This document shows, in pieces, positions 1-9,567 of a DNA stretch of 64,000 bases. This stretch comes from Methylophilus rhizosphaerae (GTDB lineage Bacteria > Pseudomonadota > Gammaproteobacteria > Burkholderiales > Methylophilaceae): contig NZ_FNFX01000004.1 in NCBI RefSeq assembly GCF_900100975.1, forward strand, positions 1 through 64,000, given 5' to 3'. How positions within the stretch are numbered: position 1 is the stretch's first letter; every line of letters starts with the position of its first letter. Position numbers and translations under genes: made by a program. The notes beneath the pieces are model-generated. The model had not been told where the DNA came from, ran no database searches, and saw only the letters and a program-made list of their open reading frames with translations.

Positions 1-1115
1 TCCATCGCAATCGGAGCAATCAATGTCACAGTGATAGATACGTTATCACCTGGCATCACCATTTCGGTACCTGCTGGCAATTCAACCGCACCAGTCACGT
101 CAGTTGTACGGAAGTAGAACTGTGGACGGTAACCGTTGAAGAATGGTGTATGACGACCACCTTCATCTTTACCCAACACGTAGATCTCAGCTGTGAACTT
201 GGTGTGTGGCTTGATGGAACCGGATTTAGCCAGAACCTGACCACGCTCAACTTCTTCACGCTTGGTACCGCGCAACAGAACGCCTACGTTGTCACCTGCC
301 TGACCTTGGTCCAGCAGCTTACGGAACATCTCAACACCTGTACAGGTGGTTTTCAGGGTTGGCTTCAGACCAACGATTTCGATTTCGTCGCCGACTTTAA
401 CAATACCACGCTCAACACGGCCTGTTACTACAGTACCACGGCCAGAGATGGAGAATACGTCTTCTACCGGCATCAGGAATGTACCATCGATGGCACGCTC
501 TGGGGTTGGGATGTAGCTGTCCAATGCATCAGCCAATGCGAAGATGGCTGGTTCACCGATTTCTGATTGGTCGCCTTCGAGGGCCAGTTTGGCAGAACCT
601 TTGATGATTGGGGTGTCATCACCTGGGAAGTCATATTTGCTCAGCAAATCACGCACTTCCATTTCAACCAGTTCCAGCAATTCAGCATCGTCAACCATGT
701 CAGCTTTGTTCAGGAACACAACGATGTATGGCACACCAACCTGGCGGGCCAGCAGGATGTGTTCACGTGTTTGTGGCATAGGGCCGTCAGCAGCGGAACA
801 TACCAAAATAGCACCGTCCATCTGGGCAGCACCGGTAATCATGTTTTTAACGTAGTCGGCGTGGCCTGGGCAGTCAACGTGGGCGTAGTGACGTGTTGCA
901 GTCTCGTATTCAACGTGGGCTGTGTTGATGGTAATACCACGCGCTTTTTCTTCTGGTGCCGCGTCAATCTGGTCGTACGCTTTAGCCTCACCACCGAATT
1001 TCTTCGTCAATACTGTGGTGATCGCTGCTGTCAATGTGGTCTTACCGTGGTCAACGTGACCAATCGTACCAACGTTCACGTGTGGCTTGGTACGTTCAAA
1101 TTTGCCTTTTGCCAT
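1..1115 (-). CDS. tuf: Elongation factor Tu (3'-truncated by window edge)
   Basis: Elongation factor Tu delivers aminoacyl-tRNA to the ribosomal A site as a GTP complex. The protein starts [20 protein letters not shown] and continues into the P-loop GHVDHGKT, which is diagnostic of EF-Tu. About 371 codons are present; the usual length is near 396, so roughly the last 25 codons lie outside the window. A purine-rich ribosome site (AAAGGA) precedes the ATG. The gene follows four tRNA genes on the same strand in the thrU-tyrU-glyT-thrT-tufB order known from many proteobacteria, and is probably transcribed with them. No separate promoter was seen between the last tRNA and the start codon. Confidence 0.98.
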   Translation of the reverse strand, partial: MAKGKFERTKPHVNVGTIGHVDHGKTTLTAAITTVLTKKFGGEAKAYDQIDAAPEEKARGITINTAHVEYETATRHYAHVDCPGHADYVKNMITGAAQMDGAILVCSAADGPMPQTREHILLARQVGVPYIVVFLNKADMVDDAELLELVEMEVRDLLSKYDFPGDDTPIIKGSAKLALEGDQSEIGEPAIFALADALDSYIPTPERAIDGTFLMPVEDVFSISGRGTVVTGRVERGIVKVGDEIEIVGLKPTLKTTCTGVEMFRKLLDQGQAGDNVGVLLRGTKREEVERGQVLAKSGSIKPHTKFTAEIYVLGKDEGGRHTPFFNGYRPQFYFRTTDVTGAVELPAGTEMVMPGDNVSITVTLIAPIAM

Positions 1116-1240
1116 GATTTTTTCCTTTATTGATACTAAATTATGCCAATAATTGTGTTATTCACAAATTTCTGCGACGCGGGCGACATCACCCTGAAAC
1201 GCCACAACTTACCAAACCCCATGTTTCCACGGAGCAAAAC

Positions 1241-1315
<75 letters not shown>

Positions 1316-1336
1316 GTCTCATGCCATATTTACTGT

Positions 1337-1412
1337 TGGAGCGGGCGACGAGGTTCGAACTCGCGACATCTTGCTTGGAAGGCAAGTGCTCTACCAACTG
1401 AGCTACACCCGC
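1337..1412 (-). tRNA. glyT: tRNA-Gly (anticodon TCC)
   Basis: The minus strand begins GCGGGTGTAGCTCAGTTGG, has anticodon stem-loop CTTGCCTTCCAAGCAAG with anticodon TCC, T arm GAGTTCGAACCTC, and the closing acceptor strand CGCCCGC followed by TCCA. Third of four tRNA genes in one transcription unit. Confidence 0.96.
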
Positions 1413-1480
1413 ACTATGCAGAACACCCAAGGAAGGCTCTCACCATCCCGCTTTACACACCGCCCACAGGCAATAAATTT

Positions 1481-1565
1481 TGGTGGAGGGGGCTGGATTC
1501 GAACCAGCGTACTCAGAGAGAACGGATTTACAGTCCGTCGCCTTTAACCACTCGGCCACCCCTCC
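1481..1565 (-). tRNA. tyrU: tRNA-Tyr (anticodon GTA)
   Basis: Class II tRNA of 85 nt with a long variable arm, as expected for tyrosine. The minus strand begins GGAGGGGTGGCCGAGTGG, the anticodon loop reads CTGTAAA, the T arm has GGTTCGAATCC, and it ends CCCCTCCACCA. Second gene of the tRNA group. Confidence 0.96.
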
Positions 1566-1637
1566 AAAATCGACCGCGATTATCGCGGCTAATTCAGCCA
1601 ACGTCAACAATTCAATTGCTTCGCTGAGCTTAAATGA

Positions 1638-1713
1638 TGGTGCCGGGTATCGGAATCGAACTGATGACCTTCGCATTACAAGTGCGCTGCTCTACCAACT
1701 GAGCTAACCCGGC
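1638..1713 (-). tRNA. thrU: tRNA-Thr (anticodon TGT)
   Basis: The minus strand begins GCCGGGTTAGCTCAGTTGG, has anticodon loop CTTGTAA (TGT), T arm CAGTTCGATTCCG, and ends ACCCGGCACCA. First gene of the tRNA-tuf unit. Confidence 0.96.
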
Positions 1714-1729
1714 ATTTCAGGAAGGCGCA

Positions 1730-1735
1730 ACTATA
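1730..1735 (-). promoter_or_regulatory. Possible -10 element of the tRNA-tuf unit
   Basis: On the minus strand TATAGT is followed by a GC-rich stretch (TGCGCC) about 17 nt before tRNA-Thr(TGT). A GC-rich discriminator after a good -10 is typical of stable-RNA promoters. I could not find a convincing -35 hexamer at the right spacing, so the call is tentative. Confidence 0.35.
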
Positions 1736-1851
1736 GCACTTTTTTAGGAAAGTTATCTAGTGCTTTTTGGATTTTTTTTAATTTCCAGCCAAAAACACCA
1801 TACACAGCCAGCGCTTCCAATTGTATTGCAGCCAATCCCACCTGCATCCAA

Positions 1852-2265
1852 TTACTTGACGACTTTCAGGTGGGATTTTCTTGCGCCACTGGCTTCGGCA
1901 ACTGCCGGCTGCGGTGCGACTGCTTTCTTTTCAGGTTCCGGCGAAGATCCATCCGTCACCTCAAAAAACATGCCCTGGCTGTTTTCCCTGGCGAAAATAC
2001 CGGCGACCCGGCCAATCGGCACATAAATATGCTGCGCCACACCATTAAACCTCGCAGAGAACACCACTGCTTCATTATCGATATGCAGGTCCTTGACGGC
2101 GGTGTAATTGATATTCAGTACAATTTCGCCATTTTTCACATAAGCCATGGGCACACGGGTTTGTGCATCTATCTTGACCAGCAAATGCGGTGTCAATGCA
2201 TTATCGACACACCACTCATGGATGGCGCGAATTAAATAGGCAGTGGTGGGAATCAATGAGCTCAT
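1852..2265 (-). CDS. sspB: ClpXP protease specificity-enhancing factor SspB
   Basis: SspB is an adaptor that tethers ssrA-tagged and some other substrates to the ClpXP protease in the cytoplasm. The protein (137 aa) has the family opening MSSLIPTTAYLIRAIHEW and the folded domain to about residue 105, followed by a Pro/Ala/Glu-rich linker and a short basic C-terminal tail (KSHLKVVK) matching the ClpX-docking tail of the family. The reading frame stays open for 12 more codons upstream, but the ATG at 2265 is preceded by AAGGAAAG and matches the family start. It lies 62 bp after sspA on the same strand, the normal sspAB arrangement. Confidence 0.93.
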   Translation of the reverse strand: MSSLIPTTAYLIRAIHEWCVDNALTPHLLVKIDAQTRVPMAYVKNGEIVLNINYTAVKDLHIDNEAVVFSARFNGVAQHIYVPIGRVAGIFARENSQGMFFEVTDGSSPEPEKKAVAPQPAVAEASGARKSHLKVVK

Positions 2266-2327
2266 ATCGGCTTTCCTTGAAAAAACAGCGCGAATATTCA
2301 TCCGCGCTGCATCTTTACCAAATGACG

Positions 2328-2927
2328 TTATTTACGCATGGCCTTTTCAGAAGGCGTCATCGCTTCGGCATACATGGGGCGCGAGAACAGGCGCTCGGCA
2401 TATTTGAGCAAGGGTGCCGCCTGGTTAGGTAATTCGATACCGTAGTGACCGAGGCGCCATAACAATGGTGTAATCGCCACATCCAGCATGGAATACTCGT
2501 CGCCCATCAGGTAATTCTGCTTGCTGAAAATCGGCACCAGTTGCGTCAGGTTATCACGGATAACTTTACGTGCGTGTTCCACTTTCTGCTCATCCCCAGA
2601 TTCAACATCCTTGATATGGCTGAACAAATCCTTCTCAAAGTTGTAAAGAAACAGTCGTGCACGTGCACGCATGACCGGATCCGCAGGCATGAGTTGCGGA
2701 TGCGGGAAACGCTCATCAATATATTCATTGATGATATTGGCTTCCGACAACACCAGGTCACGCTCAACCAGCACCGGCACTTCACCATATGGATTCAAAA
2801 TGGCCAGGTCTTCGGTTTTATTGGTCAGATCGACATCAATCACTTCAAAGTCCATGCCTTTTTCGAATAATACGATACGGCAACGGTGACTGTAAGGATC
2901 GACAGTACCCGAATACAATCTCATCAT
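2328..2927 (-). CDS. sspA: Stringent starvation protein A (GST-fold)
   Basis: SspA is a glutathione S-transferase-fold protein that binds RNA polymerase and alters transcription under starvation and stress in enteric bacteria. The 199-aa product has an N-terminal thioredoxin-like GST domain (residues 1-80, with RLYSGTVDPYSHRCRIVLFEKG) and an all-helical C-terminal domain, as in the family. Two consecutive ATG codons open the frame; a GGGAAAA ribosome site supports either. It is followed by sspB and preceded, beyond a terminator, by petC on the same strand. The bc1-sspAB order is a common betaproteobacterial arrangement. Confidence 0.93.
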   Translation of the reverse strand: MMRLYSGTVDPYSHRCRIVLFEKGMDFEVIDVDLTNKTEDLAILNPYGEVPVLVERDLVLSEANIINEYIDERFPHPQLMPADPVMRARARLFLYNFEKDLFSHIKDVESGDEQKVEHARKVIRDNLTQLVPIFSKQNYLMGDEYSMLDVAITPLLWRLGHYGIELPNQAAPLLKYAERLFSRPMYAEAMTPSEKAMRK

Positions 2928-2943
2928 AATTTATTTTCCCTAT

Positions 2944-2977
2944 AAAAAAAGACACCAAGGCCTGACGCCTTGGTGTC
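2944..2977 (-). terminator. Rho-independent terminator after petC
   Basis: A perfect 11-bp inverted repeat, GACACCAAGGC with loop CTGAC, is followed on the minus strand by a run of seven T. It sits 15 bp after the petC stop and before sspA, so it ends the petABC transcript and separates it from sspAB. Confidence 0.9.
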
Positions 2978-2992
2978 GGGCTTGGTTTGCGC

Positions 2993-3703
2993 CTAGCGAA
3001 TATCTTTCCAGTATTCGACTTTGATTTTCTTCACCAAGACATACAATACTGACAGGAACAGCAATACCACGACACCAATCCACAAACGGGACTGTTTGGC
3101 CGGTTCTGCCATAAATGCCAGATAGTTAGTTAAATCACCGACAAACTGGTCATACTCTTCAGGGTTCAATTTCCCTGCTTTCTCCAGCGTCAGCGTATGT
3201 GTTTCATGATCCAGCACCTGCACACCCTGCAACTCGTACAACACATGCGGCATGGCCACTTTATCGAACACCTGGTTATTCCAGCCAGTTGGACGAGTAT
3301 CATCTTTATAGAAACTGCGCAGATAGGCATACACCCAGTCCGCACCACGTGCACGCACTTCCACGCTCAAGTCAGGCGGCGCAGCGCCAAACCATTTTTT
3401 GGCATCTTTGGGGTTCATGCTGACACGCATGGTCTCGCCGACTTTCTCGCCAGCAAACAGCAAGTTTTCCTTGATCTGTTTGTCAGTCAGGCCAATATCC
3501 TGCAAACGGTTATAACGCATATAGTTCGCGCTATGACAGTTGAGGCAGTAGTTCACAAAGTTTTTAGCGCCACGCTGCAAAGAAGCCTTGTCACTCATGC
3601 TAATTGGCGCTTTTACGTCAATACGCACTTCATTGGCCAAAGCCATGCCGGAAACCAGCAATGCCAGGCTGGCAAATGCCTGGATAAACCATTTCTTCAT
3701 CAT
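2993..3703 (-). CDS. petC: Ubiquinol-cytochrome c reductase, cytochrome c1
   Basis: Cytochrome c1 carries electrons from the Rieske protein to soluble cytochrome c in the bc1 complex. The 236-aa protein has a signal sequence (about residues 1-23, ending MALA), heme site C53-LN-C56-H57, and one C-terminal membrane anchor (about 209-227), giving a periplasmic domain. The frame is open upstream but overlaps petB; the ATG at 3703 forms an ATGA overlap with the petB stop and starts a normal signal peptide, so translational coupling is likely. Last gene of the petABC operon, followed by a strong terminator. Confidence 0.96.
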   Translation of the reverse strand: MMKKWFIQAFASLALLVSGMALANEVRIDVKAPISMSDKASLQRGAKNFVNYCLNCHSANYMRYNRLQDIGLTDKQIKENLLFAGEKVGETMRVSMNPKDAKKWFGAAPPDLSVEVRARGADWVYAYLRSFYKDDTRPTGWNNQVFDKVAMPHVLYELQGVQVLDHETHTLTLEKAGKLNPEEYDQFVGDLTNYLAFMAEPAKQSRLWIGVVVLLFLSVLYVLVKKIKVEYWKDIR

Positions 3704-4989
3704 TTGTATGTCACCCTTTCTGGTACTGGCTTGGTTTGATCTTTTTTGGTGTACCAAGGCATTAAAGCGAAGAATGCGAAGTACACTACACTGCAAATAC
3801 GCGCAAGCACTGTTGCACGGTCTGCGCGACCCAACCATGGCCCGAATTGACCCCAGATATCACCAGGCACGGTACCAAGATAGCCAAGGATAACAAAACT
3901 GATGACAAATGCAGTCAACCAACGTTTGTACAATTTACCGCGGTAGCGAATAGATTTCACAGGGCTTCTGTCCAGCCACGGCAGGAAAGCAAATGCCACC
4001 ACTGACAACCCCATTGCTACCACACCGGGGAACTGCGAAATACCAATTGGCGGCACGGCACGCAAGATGGAGTAGTACGGCGTGAAATACCAGACTGGAG
4101 CAATGTGCGCAGGCGTTTTCAATGGATCAGCCGGCACAAAGTTGTTAGCTTCGAGAAAGTAACCACCCATTTCCGGCATAAAAAACACAATGGCAAAAAA
4201 CACCATCAGAAACGCCACCACACCCACCATATCCTTGACGGAGTAGTAAGGGTGGAAAGGAATGCCATCAAGTGGAATACCGGTTTCCTTATCTTTATGT
4301 TTTTTGATTTCAACACCATCAGGGTTGTTGGAACCGACTTCATGCAAGGCCACAATGTGTACGGCGACCAAGCCCAATAGTACTAGCGGCAAAGCAATCA
4401 CGTGGAAAGCAAAGAAGCGGTTCAATGTGGCATCAGACACCAGGTAGTCACCACGCAACCATTCAGATAGGTCAGGACCAATAAATGGTACGGTGGAGAA
4501 CAGGTTCACAATCACCTGCGCACCCCAGTAGGACATTTGACCCCATGGCAACAGGTAACCAAAGAAAGCCTCACCCATCAACACCAGGAAAATCCCTACG
4601 CCGAACAACCAAATCAGTTCACGCGGTGTGCGGTAGGAGCCGTAAATCACGCCACGGAACATATGCAGATACACCACCACGAAGAACATGGAAGCACCGG
4701 TGGAGTGCATATAACGAATGATGTTACCGCCAAATACGTCCCGCATAATGTATTCGACCGAAGCAAATGCCAACTCAGCATCAGGCTTGTAGTTCATGGT
4801 CAGGAAGATACCGGTGACAATTTGCAGCACCAGTACCAGCAACGCCAATGAACCAAAGAAATACCAGAAATTGAAGTTTTTCGGTGCGTAATACTCGGTA
4901 AGATGTCCCTTGATGGTACTGGTCAGCGGAAAACGGGTATCAACCCAGTCCAGCACGCCAGCGGCAATTGTTTTTTTATTAGTTGCCAT
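3700..4989 (-). CDS. petB: Cytochrome b of the bc1 complex
   Basis: Cytochrome b holds the two b hemes and both quinone sites of complex III. The 429-aa product has the expected multi-helix membrane pattern, the b-heme histidines in the YMHSTGAS and FAFHVIALP helices, and the Qo-site PEWY-type region, here read as PVWYFTPYYSILRA. It sits between petA and petC, 5 bp after petA and with a 4-bp overlap with petC. Confidence 0.97.
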   Translation of the reverse strand: MATNKKTIAAGVLDWVDTRFPLTSTIKGHLTEYYAPKNFNFWYFFGSLALLVLVLQIVTGIFLTMNYKPDAELAFASVEYIMRDVFGGNIIRYMHSTGASMFFVVVYLHMFRGVIYGSYRTPRELIWLFGVGIFLVLMGEAFFGYLLPWGQMSYWGAQVIVNLFSTVPFIGPDLSEWLRGDYLVSDATLNRFFAFHVIALPLVLLGLVAVHIVALHEVGSNNPDGVEIKKHKDKETGIPLDGIPFHPYYSVKDMVGVVAFLMVFFAIVFFMPEMGGYFLEANNFVPADPLKTPAHIAPVWYFTPYYSILRAVPPIGISQFPGVVAMGLSVVAFAFLPWLDRSPVKSIRYRGKLYKRWLTAFVISFVILGYLGTVPGDIWGQFGPWLGRADRATVLARICSVVYFAFFALMPWYTKKDQTKPVPERVTYK

Positions 4990-4994
4990 GATAT

Positions 4995-5615
4995 TTACGC
5001 CTCCGCCTTTTTATCTTCACCAATCAGCAAAGTGGTGTCTGTCAGGTATTCGTGCGGTGGAATCAACAGGTTTTTAGGCGCTGGCGATCCCTTGAACACA
5101 CGACCAGACAAGTCAAACTTGGAACCGTGGCATGGGCAGACAAAACCGCCATCCCAGTCAGCTGTTGCAACAAAATTGTCATTCGGTGAACAGCCCAGGT
5201 GTGTGCAGGTACCCAACATCACTGCAAATTCCGGCTTGATCGAACGTGATTTGTTCTTGCAATATTCAGGTTGTTGCGGCACTTCCAGGTTAGGATCAGA
5301 CAACTGGTCATCATGCTTACCCAGCTTGGCCATCATTTCAGGCGTACGACGCACAATCCAGACCGGCTGGCCACGCCATTCGGCCGTCATTTTTTCACCA
5401 GGTTTCAACTTACTAATATCGATTTCTACCGGCGCACCGGCCGCTTTGGCACGCTCACTGGGCAACATACTGCCGACAAATGGCACGGCAACAGCAGCCA
5501 CACCCACAGCACCGGTGGCAGCAGTCGCTTTCACCAGAAAATCGCGTTTTTCCAAATCCACCGCAGATGGCTGGCAAAACGACAAACAGTTGTTGTCAAT
5601 TTTGTTTTCTGACAT
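4995..5615 (-). CDS. petA: Rieske iron-sulfur protein of the bc1 complex
   Basis: The Rieske protein takes the first electron from ubiquinol at the periplasmic side of complex III. The 206-aa product carries the two cluster-binding boxes C137THLGC142 and C160PCHGS165. Residues 24-55 form a Tat-type signal anchor ([13 protein letters not shown] followed by a hydrophobic stretch). The frame is open 28 codons further upstream, but that part lies across the predicted promoter; the ATG at 5615 has an AAGGAAG ribosome site. First gene of petABC. The tat genes needed for its export lie about 2 kb further along in the window. Confidence 0.96.
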   Translation of the reverse strand: MSENKIDNNCLSFCQPSAVDLEKRDFLVKATAATGAVGVAAVAVPFVGSMLPSERAKAAGAPVEIDISKLKPGEKMTAEWRGQPVWIVRRTPEMMAKLGKHDDQLSDPNLEVPQQPEYCKNKSRSIKPEFAVMLGTCTHLGCSPNDNFVATADWDGGFVCPCHGSKFDLSGRVFKGSPAPKNLLIPPHEYLTDTTLLIGEDKKAEA

Positions 5616-5670
5616 TGGCTTCCTTAATCTACCCTTTTGAGGTAACAGTGTGATCAAAACTTGAGTCGCG

Positions 5671-5699
5671 ATTATACATTTTCCGTATACACAAGCCAA
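5671..5699 (-). promoter_or_regulatory. Sigma-70-like promoter of petABC
   Basis: On the minus strand TTGGCT and a perfect TATAAT are separated by 17 bp. Transcription would start near 5664, giving a leader of about 50 nt before the petA ATG at 5615. Confidence 0.7.
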
Positions 5700-5731
5700 A
5701 TTTAATTCAATAAGCCATTGATATTAATAGA

Positions 5732-6478
5732 TTAAATTGGATTATCCACTTCAATATAAATATGTTCGAGCCCGTGATTTTCAGCCAGCCATTGCCCTAA
5801 TGCCTGAATACCATAGCGTTCGGTCGCATGATGGCCGGCGGCAATATAAGCGGTGTTGGTTTCACATACGGTATGCCAGGTTTGCTCAGACACTTCGCCA
5901 CTCAGGAACACATCGACATTCGCCGCTACTGCTTGCTGAATATAAGACTGCGCCGCCCCGGTACACCAGGCCACACTGCGTACCGGGCGATCCGGCTCAC
6001 CCAGTAATTGCACCTGCCGATTCAACTTGCTGCTGACATGCTGCCCCAATTGCTGCAAAGTCACGGCATGGGACAACTCAGCCAACGGCAGCATATACTT
6101 GTCATCCAGGTAGCGCGTCAGCGGCCAGCCAAGCACTTTACCAAGTTGCACGTTATTCCCAACCTCAGGATGCGCATCCAGCGGCAAATGATAGGCCAGT
6201 AAACTGATGTCATGCGTCAGCAACTGTTTCAGGCGCTTGCGCTTCATACCAGTCACCTCCGCCGGCTCACCCCGCCAGAAATAGCCATGATGCACCATAA
6301 TCGCATCCGCATCTGCGGCTATCGCAGCTTCGATCAATGCCTGGCTGGCGGTTACACCGGTGACAATGCGCCGGACTTCCGGCCGCCCTTCCACTTGCAA
6401 TCCGTTGGGGCAATAATCCTGAAATCTGTTAACCTGCAAGAAATTGGCTAATTCATTCACAAGACGATTCAATTCCAT
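5732..6478 (-). CDS. Nif3-like dinuclear metal center protein (GTP cyclohydrolase I type 2-like family)
   Basis: The 248-aa product belongs to the Nif3/YbgI family of dinuclear-metal proteins. Family signatures are visible: CPNGLQVEG, the metal-site MVHHGYFW (two His), AYHLPLDAHPEVGNN, and a C-terminal HHATERYG. The cellular role of this family is not settled; GTP cyclohydrolase activity has been reported for some members, so I name only the family. The frame is open upstream with a TTG, but the ATG at 6478 matches the usual start. It is divergent from the HtrA-type protease gene, with only 52 bp between the starts. Confidence 0.88.
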   Translation of the reverse strand: MELNRLVNELANFLQVNRFQDYCPNGLQVEGRPEVRRIVTGVTASQALIEAAIAADADAIMVHHGYFWRGEPAEVTGMKRKRLKQLLTHDISLLAYHLPLDAHPEVGNNVQLGKVLGWPLTRYLDDKYMLPLAELSHAVTLQQLGQHVSSKLNRQVQLLGEPDRPVRSVAWCTGAAQSYIQQAVAANVDVFLSGEVSEQTWHTVCETNTAYIAAGHHATERYGIQALGQWLAENHGLEHIYIEVDNPI

Positions 6479-6530
6479 CTCTGAGTCCCATATACTAATC
6501 AAATATTTAAGTCATTCATTTTCTGCAAAT

Positions 6531-7700
6531 ATGCGACAACTCTGGTCTATATTCACTCAAGCAGTCACTATCTGTTTAGGCATGCTGTTTGTCTTGAAAT
6601 TATTTTATCCCAACCTGCTGCTACAACCCAACGGTCACCCTGCGGTAACCGGAGAATCTGCGTCTGCCCGCGATGAAGCGGCAGTTGCAAACAGTGGTTA
6701 CCGCATGGCAGCCAGCAAGGCCATGCCATCGGTGGTGAATATTTTCACCACCGCCCATATCAGCCAGGATCCGCATCATGCATTGAAGAATGATCCTCTG
6801 TTCCGCCACTTCTTCGGCGAAGAGATGGATGAGGATAATGATGAAGATGAGCAGCCGGAAAACAGCTTGGGCAGCGGCGTCATTGTCAGCGCCGACGGCC
6901 TGATTCTGACTAACAATCATGTCATCAGCTCAGCTGACCAGATTGAAGTGGCCCTCAGCGATGGCAGTAAATCTTCAGCTACCATCGTCGGCACTGATCC
7001 GGAAACCGATGTTGCGGTCCTGAAAATCAATCGCAAGCAGTTGCCTGCCATCACTTTCAGTAACAGCGAGCAAATGAAAGTGGGCGATGTGGTACTCGCC
7101 ATTGGCAACCCGTTTGGTGTGGGCCAAACCGTAACCCAAGGCATCATTAGTGCGCTTGGCCGCAATCATCTTGGCATCAATACCTTTGAAAACTTTATCC
7201 AGACCGATGCGTCGATCAATCCGGGTAACTCGGGCGGTGCCCTGATTGATGCCAATGGCAACCTAATCGGCATCAATAGCGCCATCTATTCGCGTAATGG
7301 CGGCAGCATGGGCATAGGCTTTGCCATCCCGGTCAGCATTGCCAAGCAGGTAATGGAGCAAATCTCCTCCAATGGTTCGGTGACACGTGGCTGGATAGGT
7401 ATTGAAGCACAGGATATTACGCCAGAACTGGCGGAGTCATTCAATCTGAAAAATATCAACGGTTCACTGATTGCAGGCGTATTGCTTGACAGTCCGGCAG
7501 ATCGCGCAGGCATGCGCCCCGGTGATATTCTGGTAGCAATCAACAAGAAACCGGTAACAGACAGTCAGTCCATGCTGAATATCATTGCCATGCTCAAACC
7601 AAAGGAAAAGGCAACGCTTACCATCCTGCGTGCCAGCAAGAAAATGGATATTGATCTTGTCGTAGGTAAGCGCCCACTACCAAGTAAAACACCAGATTAA
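6531..7700 (+). CDS. Membrane-anchored HtrA/Deg-type serine protease (S1C)
   Basis: The 389-aa protein is a periplasmic-facing Deg protease acting in envelope protein quality control. Residues 8-31 form one N-terminal membrane segment without an obvious cleavage site, as in DegS. The catalytic triad is visible: H130 (TNNHV), D160 (ETDVAVLKI) and S234 (NPGNSGGAL). A single PDZ domain follows at about 280-375. One PDZ plus an anchor resembles DegS more than DegP, but an acidic insertion at about 98-109 (EMDEDNDEDEQ) sits before the protease core. I leave the symbol blank because DegS function (sigma-E anti-sigma cleavage) cannot be inferred. It ends one base before the convergent tatC. Confidence 0.92.
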   Translation: MRQLWSIFTQAVTICLGMLFVLKLFYPNLLLQPNGHPAVTGESASARDEAAVANSGYRMAASKAMPSVVNIFTTAHISQDPHHALKNDPLFRHFFGEEMDEDNDEDEQPENSLGSGVIVSADGLILTNNHVISSADQIEVALSDGSKSSATIVGTDPETDVAVLKINRKQLPAITFSNSEQMKVGDVVLAIGNPFGVGQTVTQGIISALGRNHLGINTFENFIQTDASINPGNSGGALIDANGNLIGINSAIYSRNGGSMGIGFAIPVSIAKQVMEQISSNGSVTRGWIGIEAQDITPELAESFNLKNINGSLIAGVLLDSPADRAGMRPGDILVAINKKPVTDSQSMLNIIAMLKPKEKATLTILRASKKMDIDLVVGKRPLPSKTPD

Positions 7701-7701
7701 T

Positions 7702-8436
7702 TTATATAGCTGCGCTGGTAGCAGTTTTCTTGGGCAGCCAGCGCACCACCAGCAAGCCGGATTCATATAGCACCCATAACGGGATAGCCAGCATAAACTG
7801 CGACACGATATCTGGCGGGGTAAAGATTGCTCCCACCACAAACGCACCGACAATCACGTACGCACGCGCTTCCTTGAGCTGGGCCAGCGTGACCCAGCCC
7901 ATCAATGCCATCAATACCACCGCCACAGGCACCTCAAACGCGAAACCGAATGCCAGGAACATGCCAATCACAAAATCCAGATACTCCGCGATATCAGTCA
8001 TCACGGCGACACCTTGCGGGGCGCTACCGACAATGAATCCAAACACCACCGGGAACACCGCAAAATAGGCGAATGCCATGCCAATAAAAAATAGGATGAG
8101 CGAGGCAACCATCAATGGCAATAGCAGCTTCTTTTCATGCGCATAGAGACCAGGTGCCACAAATGCCCAGCACTGATACAAAATCCAGGGTAACGCCAGC
8201 AAGAATGCCGCCAGCATAGTCACCTTCATGGGCACAAAGAAAGGTGTAGTCACCGCTGTCGCAATCATTTGCGCCCCTTGCGGCAACTTGCTTAATAAAG
8301 GCGCAGCGAGCAAGTGATAGAGCTTGTCTGCGAATGGAAATAACGCAACAAAGACGATTAACAAGCCCACAACCGCACGCAGCAAGCGACCACGCAATTC
8401 AATCAGGTGAGAAATAAAATTTTCAGTCGGCGTCAT
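7702..8436 (-). CDS. tatC: Sec-independent protein translocase TatC
   Basis: TatC is the six-helix inner-membrane receptor for twin-arginine signal peptides. The 244-aa protein starts TENFISHLIELRGRLLRAV, the conserved N-terminal region, and has MKVTMLAAFLLALPWILYQCWAF-like helices (written here in part) typical of the family. Last gene of tatABC, 20 bp after tatB. Likely clients in this window include the Rieske protein. Confidence 0.97.
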   Translation of the reverse strand: MTPTENFISHLIELRGRLLRAVVGLLIVFVALFPFADKLYHLLAAPLLSKLPQGAQMIATAVTTPFFVPMKVTMLAAFLLALPWILYQCWAFVAPGLYAHEKKLLLPLMVASLILFFIGMAFAYFAVFPVVFGFIVGSAPQGVAVMTDIAEYLDFVIGMFLAFGFAFEVPVAVVLMALMGWVTLAQLKEARAYVIVGAFVVGAIFTPPDIVSQFMLAIPLWVLYESGLLVVRWLPKKTATSAAI

Positions 8437-8456
8437 AAGCAGGCCTTACCCTATTG

Positions 8457-9014
8457 CTAAGAACGAGGTTCATTGACAGGCTCGTCGACAGCAAACAGAT
8501 CTGTATTGGGCTGTGATTTAACTGTACGAGGTTTTCTCGCACGACGTTCCGGCGCGGTGCTGGCAATTAAATCCCCAGGCGCAGCCTGTTGTTGCCCGGG
8601 CATTAATGCTGTTGTAGATTCAGTGGCAGTACGCCTGCGGCGGGGACTATCCGCAGCTTGGTCGACCACATCTCCCTTTGCTTTGGGCTGGCGTGGTTTA
8701 CGTGTCTTTTTAACAGCCCCAGATACAGGTGCAACTTCCACTTCCGGCGTAACAACAGGTGCCTCCGGCAGCATGCTGTGCGCGATATCGTCGTAGCCTT
8801 GCTGCAAACTGGATTGCACTTCATCCTGCAACTTTTGCAATTCGGCAAACCGTGCTTCACGGTTGACTTCTTCTTTGACTTGCGCGACAAACCGCTGCAG
8901 GCGGCCCAAAAAAGCGCCCGCAGTGCGGGCGACTTTTGGTAGCTTTTCGGGCCCGATCACGACTAATGCCACAATCGCAATAACCAGTAATTCAGAAAAG
9001 GAAATATCAAACAC
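8457..9014 (-). CDS. tatB: Sec-independent protein translocase TatB
   Basis: TatB works with TatC in Tat substrate recognition. The 185-aa product has the N-terminal membrane helix and hinge (MFDISFSELLVIAIVALVV then GPEKLP), an amphipathic helix to about residue 60, and a long hydrophilic Lys/Arg/Pro-rich tail without conserved fold. It lies 14 bp after tatA on the same strand. Confidence 0.95.
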   Translation of the reverse strand: MFDISFSELLVIAIVALVVIGPEKLPKVARTAGAFLGRLQRFVAQVKEEVNREARFAELQKLQDEVQSSLQQGYDDIAHSMLPEAPVVTPEVEVAPVSGAVKKTRKPRQPKAKGDVVDQAADSPRRRRTATESTTALMPGQQQAAPGDLIASTAPERRARKPRTVKSQPNTDLFAVDEPVNEPRS

Positions 9015-9028
9015 AATAAAGTAAGTAA

Positions 9029-9211
9029 CTACTTGCTTTTATCAGAAAGCTCTTCAGGTTTGGATGCATCCTTACCCTCCTGCATGGCTTTCTTGAACTC
9101 ATTGACCGCACCACCCAAGTCGCCACCGATATTGCGTAGCTTCTTGGTACCAAATACCAGCACCACAATCAGCAGCACAATCAACCAATGCCATAAACTG
9201 AAAGATCCCAT
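9029..9211 (-). CDS. tatA: Sec-independent protein translocase TatA
   Basis: TatA forms the oligomeric pore-like component of the Tat system. The 60-aa product shows the short N-terminal helix ([16 protein letters not shown]), the [16 protein letters not shown] hinge and amphipathic helix, and a charged tail. It follows hinT by 26 bp at the end of the his operon, a conserved arrangement in betaproteobacteria. Confidence 0.96.
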   Translation of the reverse strand: MGSFSLWHWLIVLLIVVLVFGTKKLRNIGGDLGGAVNEFKKAMQEGKDASKPEELSDKSK

Positions 9212-9237
9212 TACGCTCTCCTAAAATTTGATAGCGA

Positions 9238-9567
9238 CTAAGCCGCTGCACCGCCACCAAACACATGCAAATGAATATGGAAGACTTCCTGCCCACCCTC
9301 ACGGCCCACATTCATCAATGTTTTGTAACCTGCCAACCCTTGCTCAGCTGCTAGCCTTGGGGCCAGTAACATCATGTTACCCAGCAACGCCTGATTCGCC
9401 TCTGTGCAATCTTTAAGGGTTTCGATATGCGCCTTGGGCACGATCAGGAAATGTACTTTCGCCATCGGGCGGATATCATGAAAAACGATCACCTCATCGT
9501 TCTCAAAAATGGTTTTTGCCGGGATATTGCCAGCGGCAATTTTGCAAAAGATACAATCCGCACTCAT
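9238..9567 (-). CDS. hinT: HIT-family purine nucleoside phosphoramidase HinT
   Basis: HinT hydrolyses AMP-lysine and other nucleoside phosphoramidates. The 109-aa protein has the zinc-type N-terminus DCIFCKI and the HIT active site H97-I-H99-L-H101-V near the C-terminus. It overlaps hisE by 4 bp and is followed by tatA, so it is translated from the distal part of the his transcript. Confidence 0.95.
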   Translation of the reverse strand: MSADCIFCKIAAGNIPAKTIFENDEVIVFHDIRPMAKVHFLIVPKAHIETLKDCTEANQALLGNMMLLAPRLAAEQGLAGYKTLMNVGREGGQEVFHIHLHVFGGGAAA